NCBI GenBank assembly: GCA_913057985.1
Contig: CAJXPL010000018.1
Coordinates: forward strand, 1 to 50,069
DNA from: an uncultured Synechococcus sp.
GTDB taxonomy: Bacteria; Cyanobacteriota; Cyanobacteriia; PCC-6307; Cyanobiaceae
Length of the DNA: 50,069 nucleotides
Direction: 5' to 3'
The notes beneath the pieces were generated by a model. It was given only the letters and a program-made list of their open reading frames with translations, was not told where the DNA came from and searched no databases. Position numbers and translations under genes: made by a program. Below, piece by piece: positions 17,143 to 25,901 of the stretch (positions are counted from its first letter, which is position 1; each line of letters opens with the position of its first letter).

Positions 17143-18729
17143 GTGACCAAGCCCCCCCCCATGGATCACTCCACCGTTGACCCGGCCAAGGCCGGAAGGG
17201 GGCGCAGCACCGGGGTGCTGCTGCATCCCACCGCGCTGCCAGGCAGCCCCGTCTGCGGCAGCTTTGGTGAGCCCTGCCGCCGTTGGCTCCAGCTGCTGGC
17301 CGACCATGGCATCGGCGTCTGGCAGATGCTGCCCCTGTCCCCGCCGGATCCCACCGGCTCGCCCTACAGCTCTCCCTCCTGCAACGCACTGAACCCCTGG
17401 TTCCTTGACGGCCAGGACCTGGCCAACGAGGGATTCATCAGTCATGACGCCCTCAGAGCTGCTCCCGGAGCTGATGCACCGCTGGAGGGTGCGGAGCGTG
17501 TGGAGTTCAACCTGGCCCAGCAACGGGCCACTGCCCTGGGGGATGCCCTGCTTGCCGCCTGGCCTGAGCAGGATCCAGCGCGACATGCCGTCTTCGAGCG
17601 CTGGGCGCAACGACAGCGCAGCTGGCTGCAGGACCATGCCCGTTTCCAGGTTCTGCACGATCAACACAACACCGCTTGGTGGGAGTGGCCGCTGCCCCTG
17701 GCCCGGCATGACAACAAAGCCCTCAAGGCCTGGGCGCAGCAACACCAAGACGCGTTGCTGCGGGAACAGCTGATCCAATGGCAGCTCGACCGGCAGTGGC
17801 AGGCGATCCGCCGCCAGGCCACCAACCTGGGCATCCAGCTGTTTGGCGATCTGCCCTTCTATGTGAGCAGTGACAGCGCCGATGTCTGGAGCAACCGTTC
17901 ACTCTTCACCGTTAAGGAGAACGGCCAGCTCACCACCCAGAGCGGTGTTCCGCCCGATTACTTCTCGGCAACCGGACAGCTGTGGGGCTCACCGGTGTAC
18001 CGCTGGGGACAGCATCGGATCACGCGCTTCCGCTGGTGGCGGCAAAGAATTGCGCGCCAGCGGGAGATGGTGGATCTGCTGCGCCTGGATCACTTCCGGG
18101 CCCTTGCGGCGTTTTGGGCCGTCCCCGGAGGAGACAGCACCGCAGAGAACGGACATTGGCAGCCCTCGCCGGGTCACGCCCTGCTGCGCAAGCTGCGCAG
18201 AGATGCCGGTGGTGCTCTCCCCTTGATTGCCGAGGATCTCGGCGTGATCACACCGGATGTGGAACAACTCCGCGATGCCTTCCGGTTGCCGGGCATGAAA
18301 GTGCTGCAGTTCGCATTCGACGGCGCATCCGACAACCCCTATCTGCCGGAAAACACCGATGGACATCGCTGGGTCGTCTACACCGGCACCCACGACAACC
18401 CCACAACGCTGGGCTGGTGGAACGGGCTGGATGCCGACAGCAGGGGCCGCATCGCAACGCGGGTGAATGGTGAGATCAGTGCTCCGGCCTGGCATCTGCT
18501 CGACATGGCCTTTGCCACGACCGCAGGCCTGGTGATCGCCCCATTGCAGGACCTGATGCACCTCGACGACCGGGCCAGGTTCAACACCCCCGGCACCTGC
18601 GAAGGCAACTGGAGCTGGAGGCTGGGCAGCTTTGATGCCGCGCTGGGGAATGCCCTGTGCGGCTACGGGAGCAGGGGAGCGGTCTGGGGACGGTCGCTTG
18701 CGGGAGCAGTCAGTTTGTTGACCCGATAA
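17143..18729 (+). CDS. malQ: 4-alpha-glucanotransferase (amylomaltase)
   Basis: A 528-residue GH77 enzyme that moves alpha-1,4-glucan segments between chains during glycogen turnover in the cytosol. The fold markers are present: 'GVLLHPTALPG' near residue 24, 'WQMLPLSPPDPTGSPYSS' near 60, 'GDLPFYVSSDSADVW' near 236, the nucleophile Asp in RLDHFRA, the acid/base Glu in AEDLG and the third carboxylate in GTHDNPTT. Start is GTG 17143 or, less likely, ATG 17161 after a C run. Its last 67 bp overlap the convergent RodZ-like gene. The end, with 'CGYGSRGAVWGRSL', matches the family, so the overlap looks real. Confidence 0.94.
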   Translation: MTKPPPMDHSTVDPAKAGRGRSTGVLLHPTALPGSPVCGSFGEPCRRWLQLLADHGIGVWQMLPLSPPDPTGSPYSSPSCNALNPWFLDGQDLANEGFISHDALRAAPGADAPLEGAERVEFNLAQQRATALGDALLAAWPEQDPARHAVFERWAQRQRSWLQDHARFQVLHDQHNTAWWEWPLPLARHDNKALKAWAQQHQDALLREQLIQWQLDRQWQAIRRQATNLGIQLFGDLPFYVSSDSADVWSNRSLFTVKENGQLTTQSGVPPDYFSATGQLWGSPVYRWGQHRITRFRWWRQRIARQREMVDLLRLDHFRALAAFWAVPGGDSTAENGHWQPSPGHALLRKLRRDAGGALPLIAEDLGVITPDVEQLRDAFRLPGMKVLQFAFDGASDNPYLPENTDGHRWVVYTGTHDNPTTLGWWNGLDADSRGRIATRVNGEISAPAWHLLDMAFATTAGLVIAPLQDLMHLDDRARFNTPGTCEGNWSWRLGSFDAALGNALCGYGSRGAVWGRSLAGAVSLLTR

Positions 18730-19583
18730 ACCCCCGGCCGTTCTTGATCCACAGTCAGAGGCTCTCCATTCCAGAGCACCTGATCCTCAGCACCAGCGGG
18801 GGGATCCAGAAGGACCTCAATCGGGGCCTGCAACTGCAGGGTCAACCTGCCGGCACTGGCCATGAATTGAACCCGGTCTCCCCCACCGCTGGAGAGCTTG
18901 AGCGCTCTCGGCTCAGCCACCACAACCTCAAGCACCCCCTGGGACTGCGGCATGGCGTCCCGCACCAGCTCAAACCACTGCTGAGGCGTGCGTTGCTGGA
19001 CCTGTTCCAAGGGACGCAGGGCCGCGATGCCTTCGTCTGAACCCGCCAGGTTCGGACCGCGGCTGATCGCCTCAACATCGGCGCGCACGGGCTCAAGGCT
19101 GAGGCTGTTGCGCAGAGCCAGATCCTGTTGTTGGCGGTTAATGGCCAGCAGGCTGAAGGCGATCACCGCCGCATAAACGACCGTTCCCTGCCAGGTGGTG
19201 AACACATCGATGTTGCCCAGGGTGAAGCGACCCAGTCCCGCTTTGGCGGGTCCTCGGCGGAGCAACACCGGCGGGGGGAGCAGGGGGTTGAGGCAGCCAC
19301 CGGGCAGGGCCAGACGACGCTCGATCTGCGGAAGCATCGAGGCGAGATAGGCCCGCTCGGGCAGGCGATCTCGCCAGCCCCGCTCCAGAGCTTCGATCAC
19401 GGGGGTGGTGATGCGGGTCTCGTTGGCGAGATCACGAAGCGAGAGGCCCAGTTCCTCACGCCGCCGCCGCAGCATCAGCCCCAGATCCTGGCGCTGTTGC
19501 TCCTGGGCCTCTACCGTGCCGGCATCAGGGCTGGAACCCTTGCGGGGACGTCGCCACCAGAGTCCTGGACGCTTCAGTCGCAT
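18663..19583 (-). CDS. RodZ-like helix-turn-helix membrane protein
   Basis: A 306-residue protein. Residues 34-90 carry a RodZ-type HTH with the RREELGLSLRDLANET pattern, a single membrane helix lies at about residues 134-150, and an extracytoplasmic beta-rich domain follows with 'VEVVVAEPRALKL'-like strands to the end. RodZ tethers the cell-shape actin MreB to the membrane; cyanobacterial members of this type are less studied. ATG 19583 is chosen; it overlaps the end of the pseudouridine synthase gene by 10 bp. It is the last gene of the phoB-phoR-rlu unit. Its C-terminal coding part overlaps the end of malQ by 67 bp. Confidence 0.8.
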   Translation of the reverse strand: MRLKRPGLWWRRPRKGSSPDAGTVEAQEQQRQDLGLMLRRRREELGLSLRDLANETRITTPVIEALERGWRDRLPERAYLASMLPQIERRLALPGGCLNPLLPPPVLLRRGPAKAGLGRFTLGNIDVFTTWQGTVVYAAVIAFSLLAINRQQQDLALRNSLSLEPVRADVEAISRGPNLAGSDEGIAALRPLEQVQQRTPQQWFELVRDAMPQSQGVLEVVVAEPRALKLSSGGGDRVQFMASAGRLTLQLQAPIEVLLDPPAGAEDQVLWNGEPLTVDQERPGVYRVNKLTAPASDRPQTAPLLP

Positions 19584-20326
19584 GGGCTGTTGGGCAGATC
19601 CATCGAACCAGCCCGCTCGAGCAGGGGCTTCCATTCTCCCTCGCTCAACCAGATCCAGCACCCCTCGGCCAGATCACCGAGCGGCAACCCGGCAATCGCC
19701 GTGCGCTGCAGGTCCAGAACCGGATGGCCAAGAGCTTCCGCCATCCGGCGGATCTGTCGGTTGCGCCCTTCCCGCAGCTCAATCTCCAGAAGCGAGCGGT
19801 CACCCCAAGTCCGCAACTGGCGCACCCGAGCGGGGCGGGTCAAGCGCCCATCCAGGGGCACACCCCGACTCCAGCGATCGAGGACCGGCTCCGGTGGCAC
19901 ACCCTGCACCCACACCCGGTAGGTCTTGGCGTGGCTGTAACGCGGGTGGGTGAGTTTCAAGGTGAGTTCGCCCAGATCGGTGAGCAGAAGAGCACCATGG
20001 CTGTCGGCATCCAGGCGGCCAACGGGGTGAAGACCAGCCCGATGCTCAGGAGGCAGCAGGTCAAGCACCGTACGGCGACCCTGCGGGTCATCACAGCTGC
20101 AGATCACGCCCATCGGCTTGTTCATCAGCAGGACCCGTGCCACTCCACGGGACGGCAACGGCTGACCATCCACATGAATCGTCTGCTGCTGCGGATCGGC
20201 CTGGTCGCCAACGCGGGCGACCTGACCATCCACCGTCACGCGGCCGGCCTGCAGCCATTCCTCAGCCCGGCGCCTGGAGCAGAGGCCGGCAGCAGCGATC
20301 AGTTTCTGCAGGCGCTGCCGCGTCAT
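19574..20326 (-). CDS. rRNA large-subunit pseudouridine synthase, RsuA/RluB family
   Basis: A 250-residue enzyme that isomerises a uridine in ribosomal RNA. It has an N-terminal S4 RNA-binding domain (residues 1-60, RLQKLIAAAGLCSRRRAEEWL) and a catalytic domain with GRLDADSHGALLLTDLGEL containing the catalytic Asp (about residue 107). The late motif REGRNRQIRRMAEALGHPV is typical of RsuA/RluB/RluE/RluF. RluB-like activity is likely, but the subfamily cannot be fixed by eye. Start ATG 20326 overlaps the phoR stop (ATGA). It sits between phoR and the RodZ-like gene in one transcription unit. Confidence 0.92.
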   Translation of the reverse strand: MTRQRLQKLIAAAGLCSRRRAEEWLQAGRVTVDGQVARVGDQADPQQQTIHVDGQPLPSRGVARVLLMNKPMGVICSCDDPQGRRTVLDLLPPEHRAGLHPVGRLDADSHGALLLTDLGELTLKLTHPRYSHAKTYRVWVQGVPPEPVLDRWSRGVPLDGRLTRPARVRQLRTWGDRSLLEIELREGRNRQIRRMAEALGHPVLDLQRTAIAGLPLGDLAEGCWIWLSEGEWKPLLERAGSMDLPNSPCD

Positions 20327-21453
20327 TGCAGGGGCTCCCGGGGCAGGAGCAGATCCATGCAGGCTCCACCGGCGGGATGGTTGCGGGCTTCGATGCGGCC
20401 ACCATGGTTGACGGCGATCTGCTGCACGATGGCCAGTCCCAGGCCACTGCCGCTGCGATTGGAGCGGGTGCGGGAGGGATCCCCCCGATAGAAGCGTTGA
20501 AACATGCGCGTGAGATCGGCCTCACTCAAGCCAGGGCCATGGTCACGAATGCTGAGCAACCACCAGCCGCCGCTCTGGCGGACGGACACGTCGATGCTGC
20601 TCCCATCAGGGGAGTAGCGCAGGGCATTGTCGAGCAGGTTGAGCACCGCACGGTGCAAACGGCGCTGATCACCACGTAGGGGGCCGGATTCGCTGCGGTC
20701 CAGCTGCAGCGTCACCCGCCGTTCCTCCGCAATCGGGCCAATCGATCCCCAGGCGCTGTCCACCAGCTCCTCCAGGGTTAGGGGCACATGCTCGCTGTCG
20801 TCCTGAGGCAGGCTGTTCTCCAACCGCGACAGCTCCAGCAAGTCCTCCACCAGCAGCTGAAGACGCCGGAGTTCCTTCTGCAGCCGCTGCACCAGAGCCG
20901 CGTCGTCCTCCTTGACGGCCAGCTCCAGCCGATCGCTCACCAGCATTAGTGCGGTGAGGGGGGTCTTGAGCTCATGGGCCACATCACTCACCCAGCGTTC
21001 CTGCTGCTGTTGCTGGGCTTCGAGGGACTGACGGCTCTGGATCAGCACCAGCCAGCATTCGTCGCTGCCTGGCAGAACAACGGCCTCGAGCGGGGTCCCC
21101 TGTTGATCCCATTCACAACGCTGGGAACGCAGCTGATAGCGGCTGCTGAAAATCAACTCCTCCAAGGCAGGAATGTCGAGGACATCCCGGAGCTTCATGC
21201 CACGAACCAGGCGATTGGAGGGGATTTGAAGAAGGCGTTCGGCCCGGTCGTTGATGTAAGCGATCGAGTGATCCGGGGCCAGGATCATCCAGCCCTGGGT
21301 GGCCGCATCAATCCAGGCCAGCAGCTGGGGAGCGTTCAAGACGATGAAGCGCTCCTTGGGCGTTCGCTTGGAAGCCAGAACACGGCGGCGACGCTGCAGC
21401 AGAAGCGTGATCCCGATGCCAGCTGCAAAGCCGAGTGCGGCGGAGATCACCAC
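20323..21453 (-). CDS. phoR: Phosphate-sensing histidine kinase PhoR
   Basis: A 376-residue kinase with one N-terminal membrane helix (residues 2-20), a PAS-like domain (about 45-140), and the kinase core: H-box 'VAHELKTPLTALML' near 155-170, N-box 'NLLDNALRYSPDG', G1 'RDHGPGLSEADL' and G2 'GSGLGLAIVQQI'. It autophosphorylates and passes phosphate to PhoB when phosphate is scarce. The single helix and PAS domain match the cyanobacterial and PhoR pattern rather than a large periplasmic sensor. It begins 8 bp after the phoB stop. Confidence 0.92.
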   Translation of the reverse strand: MVISAALGFAAGIGITLLLQRRRRVLASKRTPKERFIVLNAPQLLAWIDAATQGWMILAPDHSIAYINDRAERLLQIPSNRLVRGMKLRDVLDIPALEELIFSSRYQLRSQRCEWDQQGTPLEAVVLPGSDECWLVLIQSRQSLEAQQQQQERWVSDVAHELKTPLTALMLVSDRLELAVKEDDAALVQRLQKELRRLQLLVEDLLELSRLENSLPQDDSEHVPLTLEELVDSAWGSIGPIAEERRVTLQLDRSESGPLRGDQRRLHRAVLNLLDNALRYSPDGSSIDVSVRQSGGWWLLSIRDHGPGLSEADLTRMFQRFYRGDPSRTRSNRSGSGLGLAIVQQIAVNHGGRIEARNHPAGGACMDLLLPREPLQ

Positions 21454-21460
21454 AGCACCC

Positions 21461-22225
21461 TCAGCCGAAGCGATACCCGAAGCCGCGGACCTTACGGATC
21501 AACTGAGGCGATGAGGGCTCCTGCTCCACCTTTTCCCGCAGCCAGCGGATGTGAACGTCCACGGTTTTGGTGTCGCCGATGAAGTCGACACCCCAGATTT
21601 TCTCCAGCAGCTGATCGCGGCTCCAGACGCGCTTGGGGTTCTGAATGAACAGCTCGAGGATCTTGTATTCCTTGGGGGAGAGGGTGAGGTCCATGCCATC
21701 CCGGGTGACCCTGCATTCACTGGGGAACAGGCAGAGGTTGGCGTGAGTGAAGGAATGCGGTTGGGAGGGCGACGTCTCCGATTGACTGGACCGCCTCAGC
21801 AAAGCCCTGCAGCGGGCCACCAGCTCCCGCAGGCCAAAGGGTTTGACCAGGTAATCGTCGGCGCCCACCTCCAGCCCCAGCACCCGATCGGTCTCACTGT
21901 CGCGGGCGCTGATCACCAGGATCGGTGTGGTGTTGTTGATGCGACGGAGCTCGCGGCACAGATCAAGCCCGCCCAAACCCGGAAGCATCAAATCGAGCAC
22001 GATCAAATCCACCGGATCTGAACTGCCGGTTGTGATCAGAGTGAGGGCGGAGGCGCCATCGGCGCAGGTGTTCACCTCGAAACCTTCAGCGCGCAGGGCC
22101 TCTCCAACTGTTTCGCGAATGCTGTCGTCGTCTTCCACCACAAGGAGACGACGGGTGAAGACAGCCGCAGACAGGGTTGTCACGTCCAAATGGCAAGGAC
22201 AGGTCCATTTTGGTCGGAGGCGCAT
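21461..22225 (-). CDS. phoB: Phosphate response regulator PhoB
   Basis: An OmpR/PhoB-type response regulator of up to 254 residues. The receiver holds the acidic VEDDDS near residue 30, phospho-acceptor Asp78 in VLDLMLPG and Lys in LVKPFG. A winged helix follows with 'LSPKEYKILELFIQNPKRVWSRDQLLEKIWG' and 'TKTVDVHIRWLREKVE'. It controls the phosphate-starvation regulon with the adjacent PhoR. ATG 22225 is the longest start. GTG 22183 is a serious alternative that removes 14 odd residues, because a hairpin just upstream of 22225 would hide any ribosome site there. Confidence 0.94.
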   Translation of the reverse strand: MRLRPKWTCPCHLDVTTLSAAVFTRRLLVVEDDDSIRETVGEALRAEGFEVNTCADGASALTLITTGSSDPVDLIVLDLMLPGLGGLDLCRELRRINNTTPILVISARDSETDRVLGLEVGADDYLVKPFGLRELVARCRALLRRSSQSETSPSQPHSFTHANLCLFPSECRVTRDGMDLTLSPKEYKILELFIQNPKRVWSRDQLLEKIWGVDFIGDTKTVDVHIRWLREKVEQEPSSPQLIRKVRGFGYRFG

Positions 22226-22230
22226 CCCAA

Positions 22231-22251
22231 CGAAGCAGAACAGCTGCTTCG
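22231..22251 (-). promoter_or_regulatory. Perfect 8-bp hairpin in the leader of phoB
   Basis: CGAAGCAG, a five-base loop and CTGCTTCG pair perfectly. It lies 6 bp upstream of the phoB ATG at 22225 and about 9 bp after the previous stop. No T run follows, so it is not an intrinsic terminator; it may stabilise or regulate the phoB message. Confidence 0.55.
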
Positions 22252-22260
22252 CTTAAGGGC

Positions 22261-22680
22261 TCAGAAGAATTCGTCGAAGTTGTCGAAATCAACCGCTTTG
22301 AACTTGCCCGCTTCCACCTGCTGCATCAGGCGCTCGAGCTGAGAAAACAAGGCTCCACCGGTCAGCAGCGAAAGCAGCAGGGCCACCAGCAGAGCAGCGC
22401 CTGAGGCAAATCCGAAGATCTGAAGGCAGCAGCCAATGAACAACGTCACCCCAATGAGGGTGCCGGCGTAGCTGAGGTTGATCTCCGCAGTCCCCAGGGG
22501 CATCAGGGGAAGTCGATCCTGTTTCCAGCCATCCAGCTTGTTCTGCACCTGACGGCCGAAGGTGAGGCCGCAGAGCACACCCATCAACAGACCGATGCCC
22601 GCCAGCAGGTAGGGGGGCTGGGGCAGAGTCATCATCTGGAGCAGCTGCTCAAGCTCCTGGGCGCTGATCTCCTCAGGCAT
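22261..22680 (-). CDS. Conserved membrane protein of unknown function (139 residues)
   Basis: The N-terminal 20 residues are acidic (EEISAQELEQLLQMM). A helix spans about 26-42, a soluble loop of 30 residues with Lys/Asp follows, then two adjacent helices at about 71-105, and an acidic amphipathic tail ends DFDNFDEFF. I do not recognise a family. ATG 22680 is chosen over the codon at 22695. It lies 35 bp upstream of phoB on the same strand and may share its message, though the hairpin between them could separate expression. Confidence 0.65.
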   Translation of the reverse strand: MPEEISAQELEQLLQMMTLPQPPYLLAGIGLLMGVLCGLTFGRQVQNKLDGWKQDRLPLMPLGTAEINLSYAGTLIGVTLFIGCCLQIFGFASGAALLVALLLSLLTGGALFSQLERLMQQVEAGKFKAVDFDNFDEFF

Positions 22681-22751
22681 CGACGCCGATCTCAAAGAGC
22701 TGAGACCTTAGCGGTGGGTTCGACAATCTCGCTGAAGTTGTGATCTCCGGA

Positions 22752-24401
22752 TCAGGCTGCCGCCAATGGATTGAGACGCTGCAACAGCCCGCCGGCCAGA
22801 CGTCCTGGGCCAAAGGTGCGTCCGAGCAGACCGACCAGGGCACGCACGTCATCGGTGTGCAGACGATCGTCACGGATCAGCGTCATCAGCAGACGCTTGC
22901 GCAGGTCGGCACCATCGCGGCTGAGCAGCAGCCGCAGGCCTGCCCCGGCCACAGGGATCAGTTCCTTGCCAGGAGCAGGGGCGTCCTGACCCACCACATC
23001 CAGCAAACTCTCCAGCCGATCCAGGCGCAGGCGGCCTGATTCATCAAAGATCACCTCCAGCAACTTCTCGCGCATTTCGCTGGTGTCTCCCGCCAGCAGT
23101 CGACGGGCCACGTAGGGATAGGCCACAGCGATGATCCGGAAGTTCGGATCCAGCCGCAAGGCAAGCCCTTCCTGACTGACGACGGCCCGGATGATCAGAG
23201 CGAAGCGCGCCGGCACCCGGAAGGGGTAATCGAACATCAGCTCGGAAAAGCGATCGGTGATCGCCTTGAAGTTGAACGATCCAACCGAGTCGCCAAGGCT
23301 GCCGCCGAGCACCTCTTCCAGAGCAGGAATGATCGGCGTGAGATCGGCCGTGGGGCTGAGAAAACCCAGGGATTGGAAGTCCTTGGCCAACCCAGAGAAA
23401 TCACGGTTGATCAGATGCACCACAGCGCCGGTGAGGGTGAGCCGGTCGCTGTCGCTGATGGAATCCATCATTCCGAAGTCGACATACCCCACATGGCCGA
23501 GATCGCCGGTGCGACCCGGCAAGGCGAAGAGGTTGCCGGGGTGAGGGTCGGCATGGAAGTAACCGAACTCCAGCAGTTGCTGCAGGCCGCAGATCACGCC
23601 CGTGCGGATCAACGCCGTTGGGTCAAGACGCTTGGAACGCAGCTCTTCGCTGTCGCGCATTTTGGCGCCGTCGATCCAGGTGGTGGTCAGCACCCGGGTG
23701 GAGCTGAGCATCCGCTCCACCTTCGGGATGTAGACCGCGTCGTTGTCCGCGAAGAGCGCGGAAAAACGCTCGGCATTGGCCGCTTCCAGGCCGTAATCGA
23801 TCTCCTCAAACAGGCTGCGGCCAAACTCATCAATGATTCCGCCCAGCCCGAAACCCAGATTGAGCGGCAACAGCGGCGCCGTCATCACCCCCAAAGCCCG
23901 GATCAACACCAGATCCCGCCGCAGGATGAAGGTGAGGTTGGGGCGCTGCACCTTCACCGCAACCCAGTGCTGGCCCTGCAGACGGGCCTTGTACACCTGG
24001 CCCAGGCTGGCGGCGGCGACCGGCGTGTCGGGGAACTCCTCAAACAACTCGTCCGCCGGAGCACCGAGTTCCTCCCGGATGCATTCCAGGGCGATGGCAT
24101 GGGGGAAGGCCGGCAGATCGTCCTGCAGGCGCGTCAATTCCTCCAGCCAATCCCGACGCACCAGGTCCGGCCGGGTGGAGAGGGCCTGTCCCAGCTTGAT
24201 GAAGCAGGGCCCCAGACCCGTCAGGGTGTTGAGAATGCGACGCGCCAGCCCCTGCTGAACGGCGGGGTCACTGCTGCCTCCACGCAGGAGCAGCACCAGC
24301 ACCAGCCCCGCCAGGGACCACAACACCTGAATCAGGCGCGGGATGGCGACCCAGGGACGCAGCAGCAGCCAGCCGAGATCCCGCCCGGGGTCGTAACGCA
24401 T
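22752..24401 (-). CDS. ABC1/UbiB-family (AarF) atypical protein kinase
   Basis: A 549-residue kinase-like protein. The family marks are 'GPCFIKLGQALSTRPDL' (KxGQ motif, about residue 65-80), the Lys in VAVKVQRP, 'HADPHPGNLF' near 285 and 'VDFGMM' as the DFG-like motif. UbiB/ABC1 proteins support lipid and quinone (here plastoquinone or tocopherol-type) biosynthesis and transport in cyanobacteria and chloroplasts; ATPase activity is typical rather than protein phosphorylation. A hydrophobic segment at about 22-40 near the N-terminus could anchor it. It diverges from the decarboxylase gene by 50 bp. Confidence 0.92.
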   Translation of the reverse strand: MRYDPGRDLGWLLLRPWVAIPRLIQVLWSLAGLVLVLLLRGGSSDPAVQQGLARRILNTLTGLGPCFIKLGQALSTRPDLVRRDWLEELTRLQDDLPAFPHAIALECIREELGAPADELFEEFPDTPVAAASLGQVYKARLQGQHWVAVKVQRPNLTFILRRDLVLIRALGVMTAPLLPLNLGFGLGGIIDEFGRSLFEEIDYGLEAANAERFSALFADNDAVYIPKVERMLSSTRVLTTTWIDGAKMRDSEELRSKRLDPTALIRTGVICGLQQLLEFGYFHADPHPGNLFALPGRTGDLGHVGYVDFGMMDSISDSDRLTLTGAVVHLINRDFSGLAKDFQSLGFLSPTADLTPIIPALEEVLGGSLGDSVGSFNFKAITDRFSELMFDYPFRVPARFALIIRAVVSQEGLALRLDPNFRIIAVAYPYVARRLLAGDTSEMREKLLEVIFDESGRLRLDRLESLLDVVGQDAPAPGKELIPVAGAGLRLLLSRDGADLRKRLLMTLIRDDRLHTDDVRALVGLLGRTFGPGRLAGGLLQRLNPLAAA

Positions 24402-24451
24402 CGCATCGCGCTGGATAGAGAGGGAGACTTTAAGAAGATCAGACGGATTTG

Positions 24452-25855
24452 ATGGCGCTTCTGCCCCAGCTCACCCGTCGCCTCGGTCAGCCCCTGTTTC
24501 TGCCGGCCCATGGACGGGGGGCTGCCCTTCCGGATGGACTGCGTCAATTGCTGCGACGCCGCGCTGGCATCTGGGACCTGCCGGAACTCCCGGCCCTTGG
24601 CGGTCCGCTGGAGGCGGACGGCGCCATCGCCGACAGCCAACGTTCCGCCGCAGCACAGATGGGAGTGGCGCGCTGCTGGTACGGGGTGAACGGGGCCACG
24701 GGGTTGCTGCAGGCCGCACTGCTGGCCATGGCCCGGCCCGGAGAGCGGGTGCTGCTGCCCCGCAACGTCCATCGCAGCCTGATTCAGGCCTGCATTCTTG
24801 GGGACCTGCGGCCAGTGCTGTTCGATCTCCCCTTTCAAAGCGAACGAGGCCAGCCGGCACCGGTGCATTCGGCCTGGATCGAGCGGGTTTTGGAGGCCCT
24901 ACCCCGCGATGGAGCACCGATCCGTGCAGCAGTTCTGGTGCATCCCACCTACCAGGGCTATGCCAATGACCCAACGGCGGTGATTCAGCGGCTGCAGCAA
25001 CAGGGCTGTTGCGTGCTGGTGGATGAAGCCCACGGCTGTCATTTCGCCGCTGGGGTGGACCATCCCCTCCCCCCCAGCGCCCTGCACTGCGGCGCTGATC
25101 TGGTGGTGCATTCCCTGCAGAAATCTGCTGCTGCACTGGCGCAAACGGCGGTGCTCTGGCTGCAGGGGGAGCGTCTGGATCCCATGCGGGTGGAACGCAG
25201 CCTGGGCCTGCTGCAGACCACCAGCCCCAGTGCGCTACTGCTGGCCTCCTGCGAAGAAGCCCTTCAACACTGGCAGCGGCGCAAGGGACGCCGGCAATTG
25301 CTGCGGCGGCTGCAGGAGGCTGAAGCGCTCGCCAATGGACTACGCCACAGCGGCGTGCCTCTGCTGAGCAACCAGGATCCGCTGCGCCTGATCCTGCACA
25401 CGGGGCAGGCGGGCATCACCGGCCTGGATGCCGACGATTGGTTCCTGGCCCGCGGTTTGGTGGGCGAATTGCCGGAGCCAGCCAGCCTCACCCTCTGCCT
25501 GGGGCTGGCACGCCACCGAGGGCTGGGACGGCAGATGCGTCACCACTGGCAGAACCTGCTGCGGAGCTTCCCCGATCGCACTCCCTTGCCAGCCTTCGAA
25601 GCCCCACCGCTTCCGCTGGTCACCTCCCCAGCCCAGTCACCGACCCAAGCCTGGACGGCGGAGCATCAACAGGTGGCATTGAAGGATGCGGAGGGGTGCA
25701 TCGTGGCTGAATTGCTGTGCCCTTACCCACCGGGCATCCCCCTACTGATTCCCGGCGAACGGCTCGATCGCCAGCGGCAGCGCTGGCTTGAACGCCAGCA
25801 ACTGTTCTGGGGAGACCAGATCCCAGACGCACTGTCTGTGGTGAGCGGGGGGTGA
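24452..25855 (+). CDS. Orn/Lys/Arg decarboxylase-family PLP enzyme
   Basis: A 467-residue fold-type I PLP enzyme, short form. It shows 'YGVNGATGLLQAALLAM' near residue 77, 'LLPRNVHRSLI' near 101, 'PTYQGYANDP' near 165, DEAHG at 191-195 and the PLP lysine K224 in the HSLQK context. The C-terminal domain, from about 370, ends in 'LLCPYPPGIPLLIPGERLD', the usual tail of arginine/lysine decarboxylases. It probably forms a polyamine precursor from arginine, lysine or ornithine; the substrate cannot be told from sequence. ATG 24452 is chosen. It is the last core gene but one before the AT-rich island. Confidence 0.88.
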   Translation: MALLPQLTRRLGQPLFLPAHGRGAALPDGLRQLLRRRAGIWDLPELPALGGPLEADGAIADSQRSAAAQMGVARCWYGVNGATGLLQAALLAMARPGERVLLPRNVHRSLIQACILGDLRPVLFDLPFQSERGQPAPVHSAWIERVLEALPRDGAPIRAAVLVHPTYQGYANDPTAVIQRLQQQGCCVLVDEAHGCHFAAGVDHPLPPSALHCGADLVVHSLQKSAAALAQTAVLWLQGERLDPMRVERSLGLLQTTSPSALLLASCEEALQHWQRRKGRRQLLRRLQEAEALANGLRHSGVPLLSNQDPLRLILHTGQAGITGLDADDWFLARGLVGELPEPASLTLCLGLARHRGLGRQMRHHWQNLLRSFPDRTPLPAFEAPPLPLVTSPAQSPTQAWTAEHQQVALKDAEGCIVAELLCPYPPGIPLLIPGERLDRQRQRWLERQQLFWGDQIPDALSVVSGG

Positions 25856-25901
25856 AATCCAGCCCCACAAACGCTTCAATCCATGCATTCGGCTGCGGGG
25901 G

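Noticed and set aside
23373-24452. 359-codon plus-strand frame opposite the UbiB-family gene
   Set aside because: Biased Gln/His-rich composition typical of antisense; the sense gene has complete kinase motifs.
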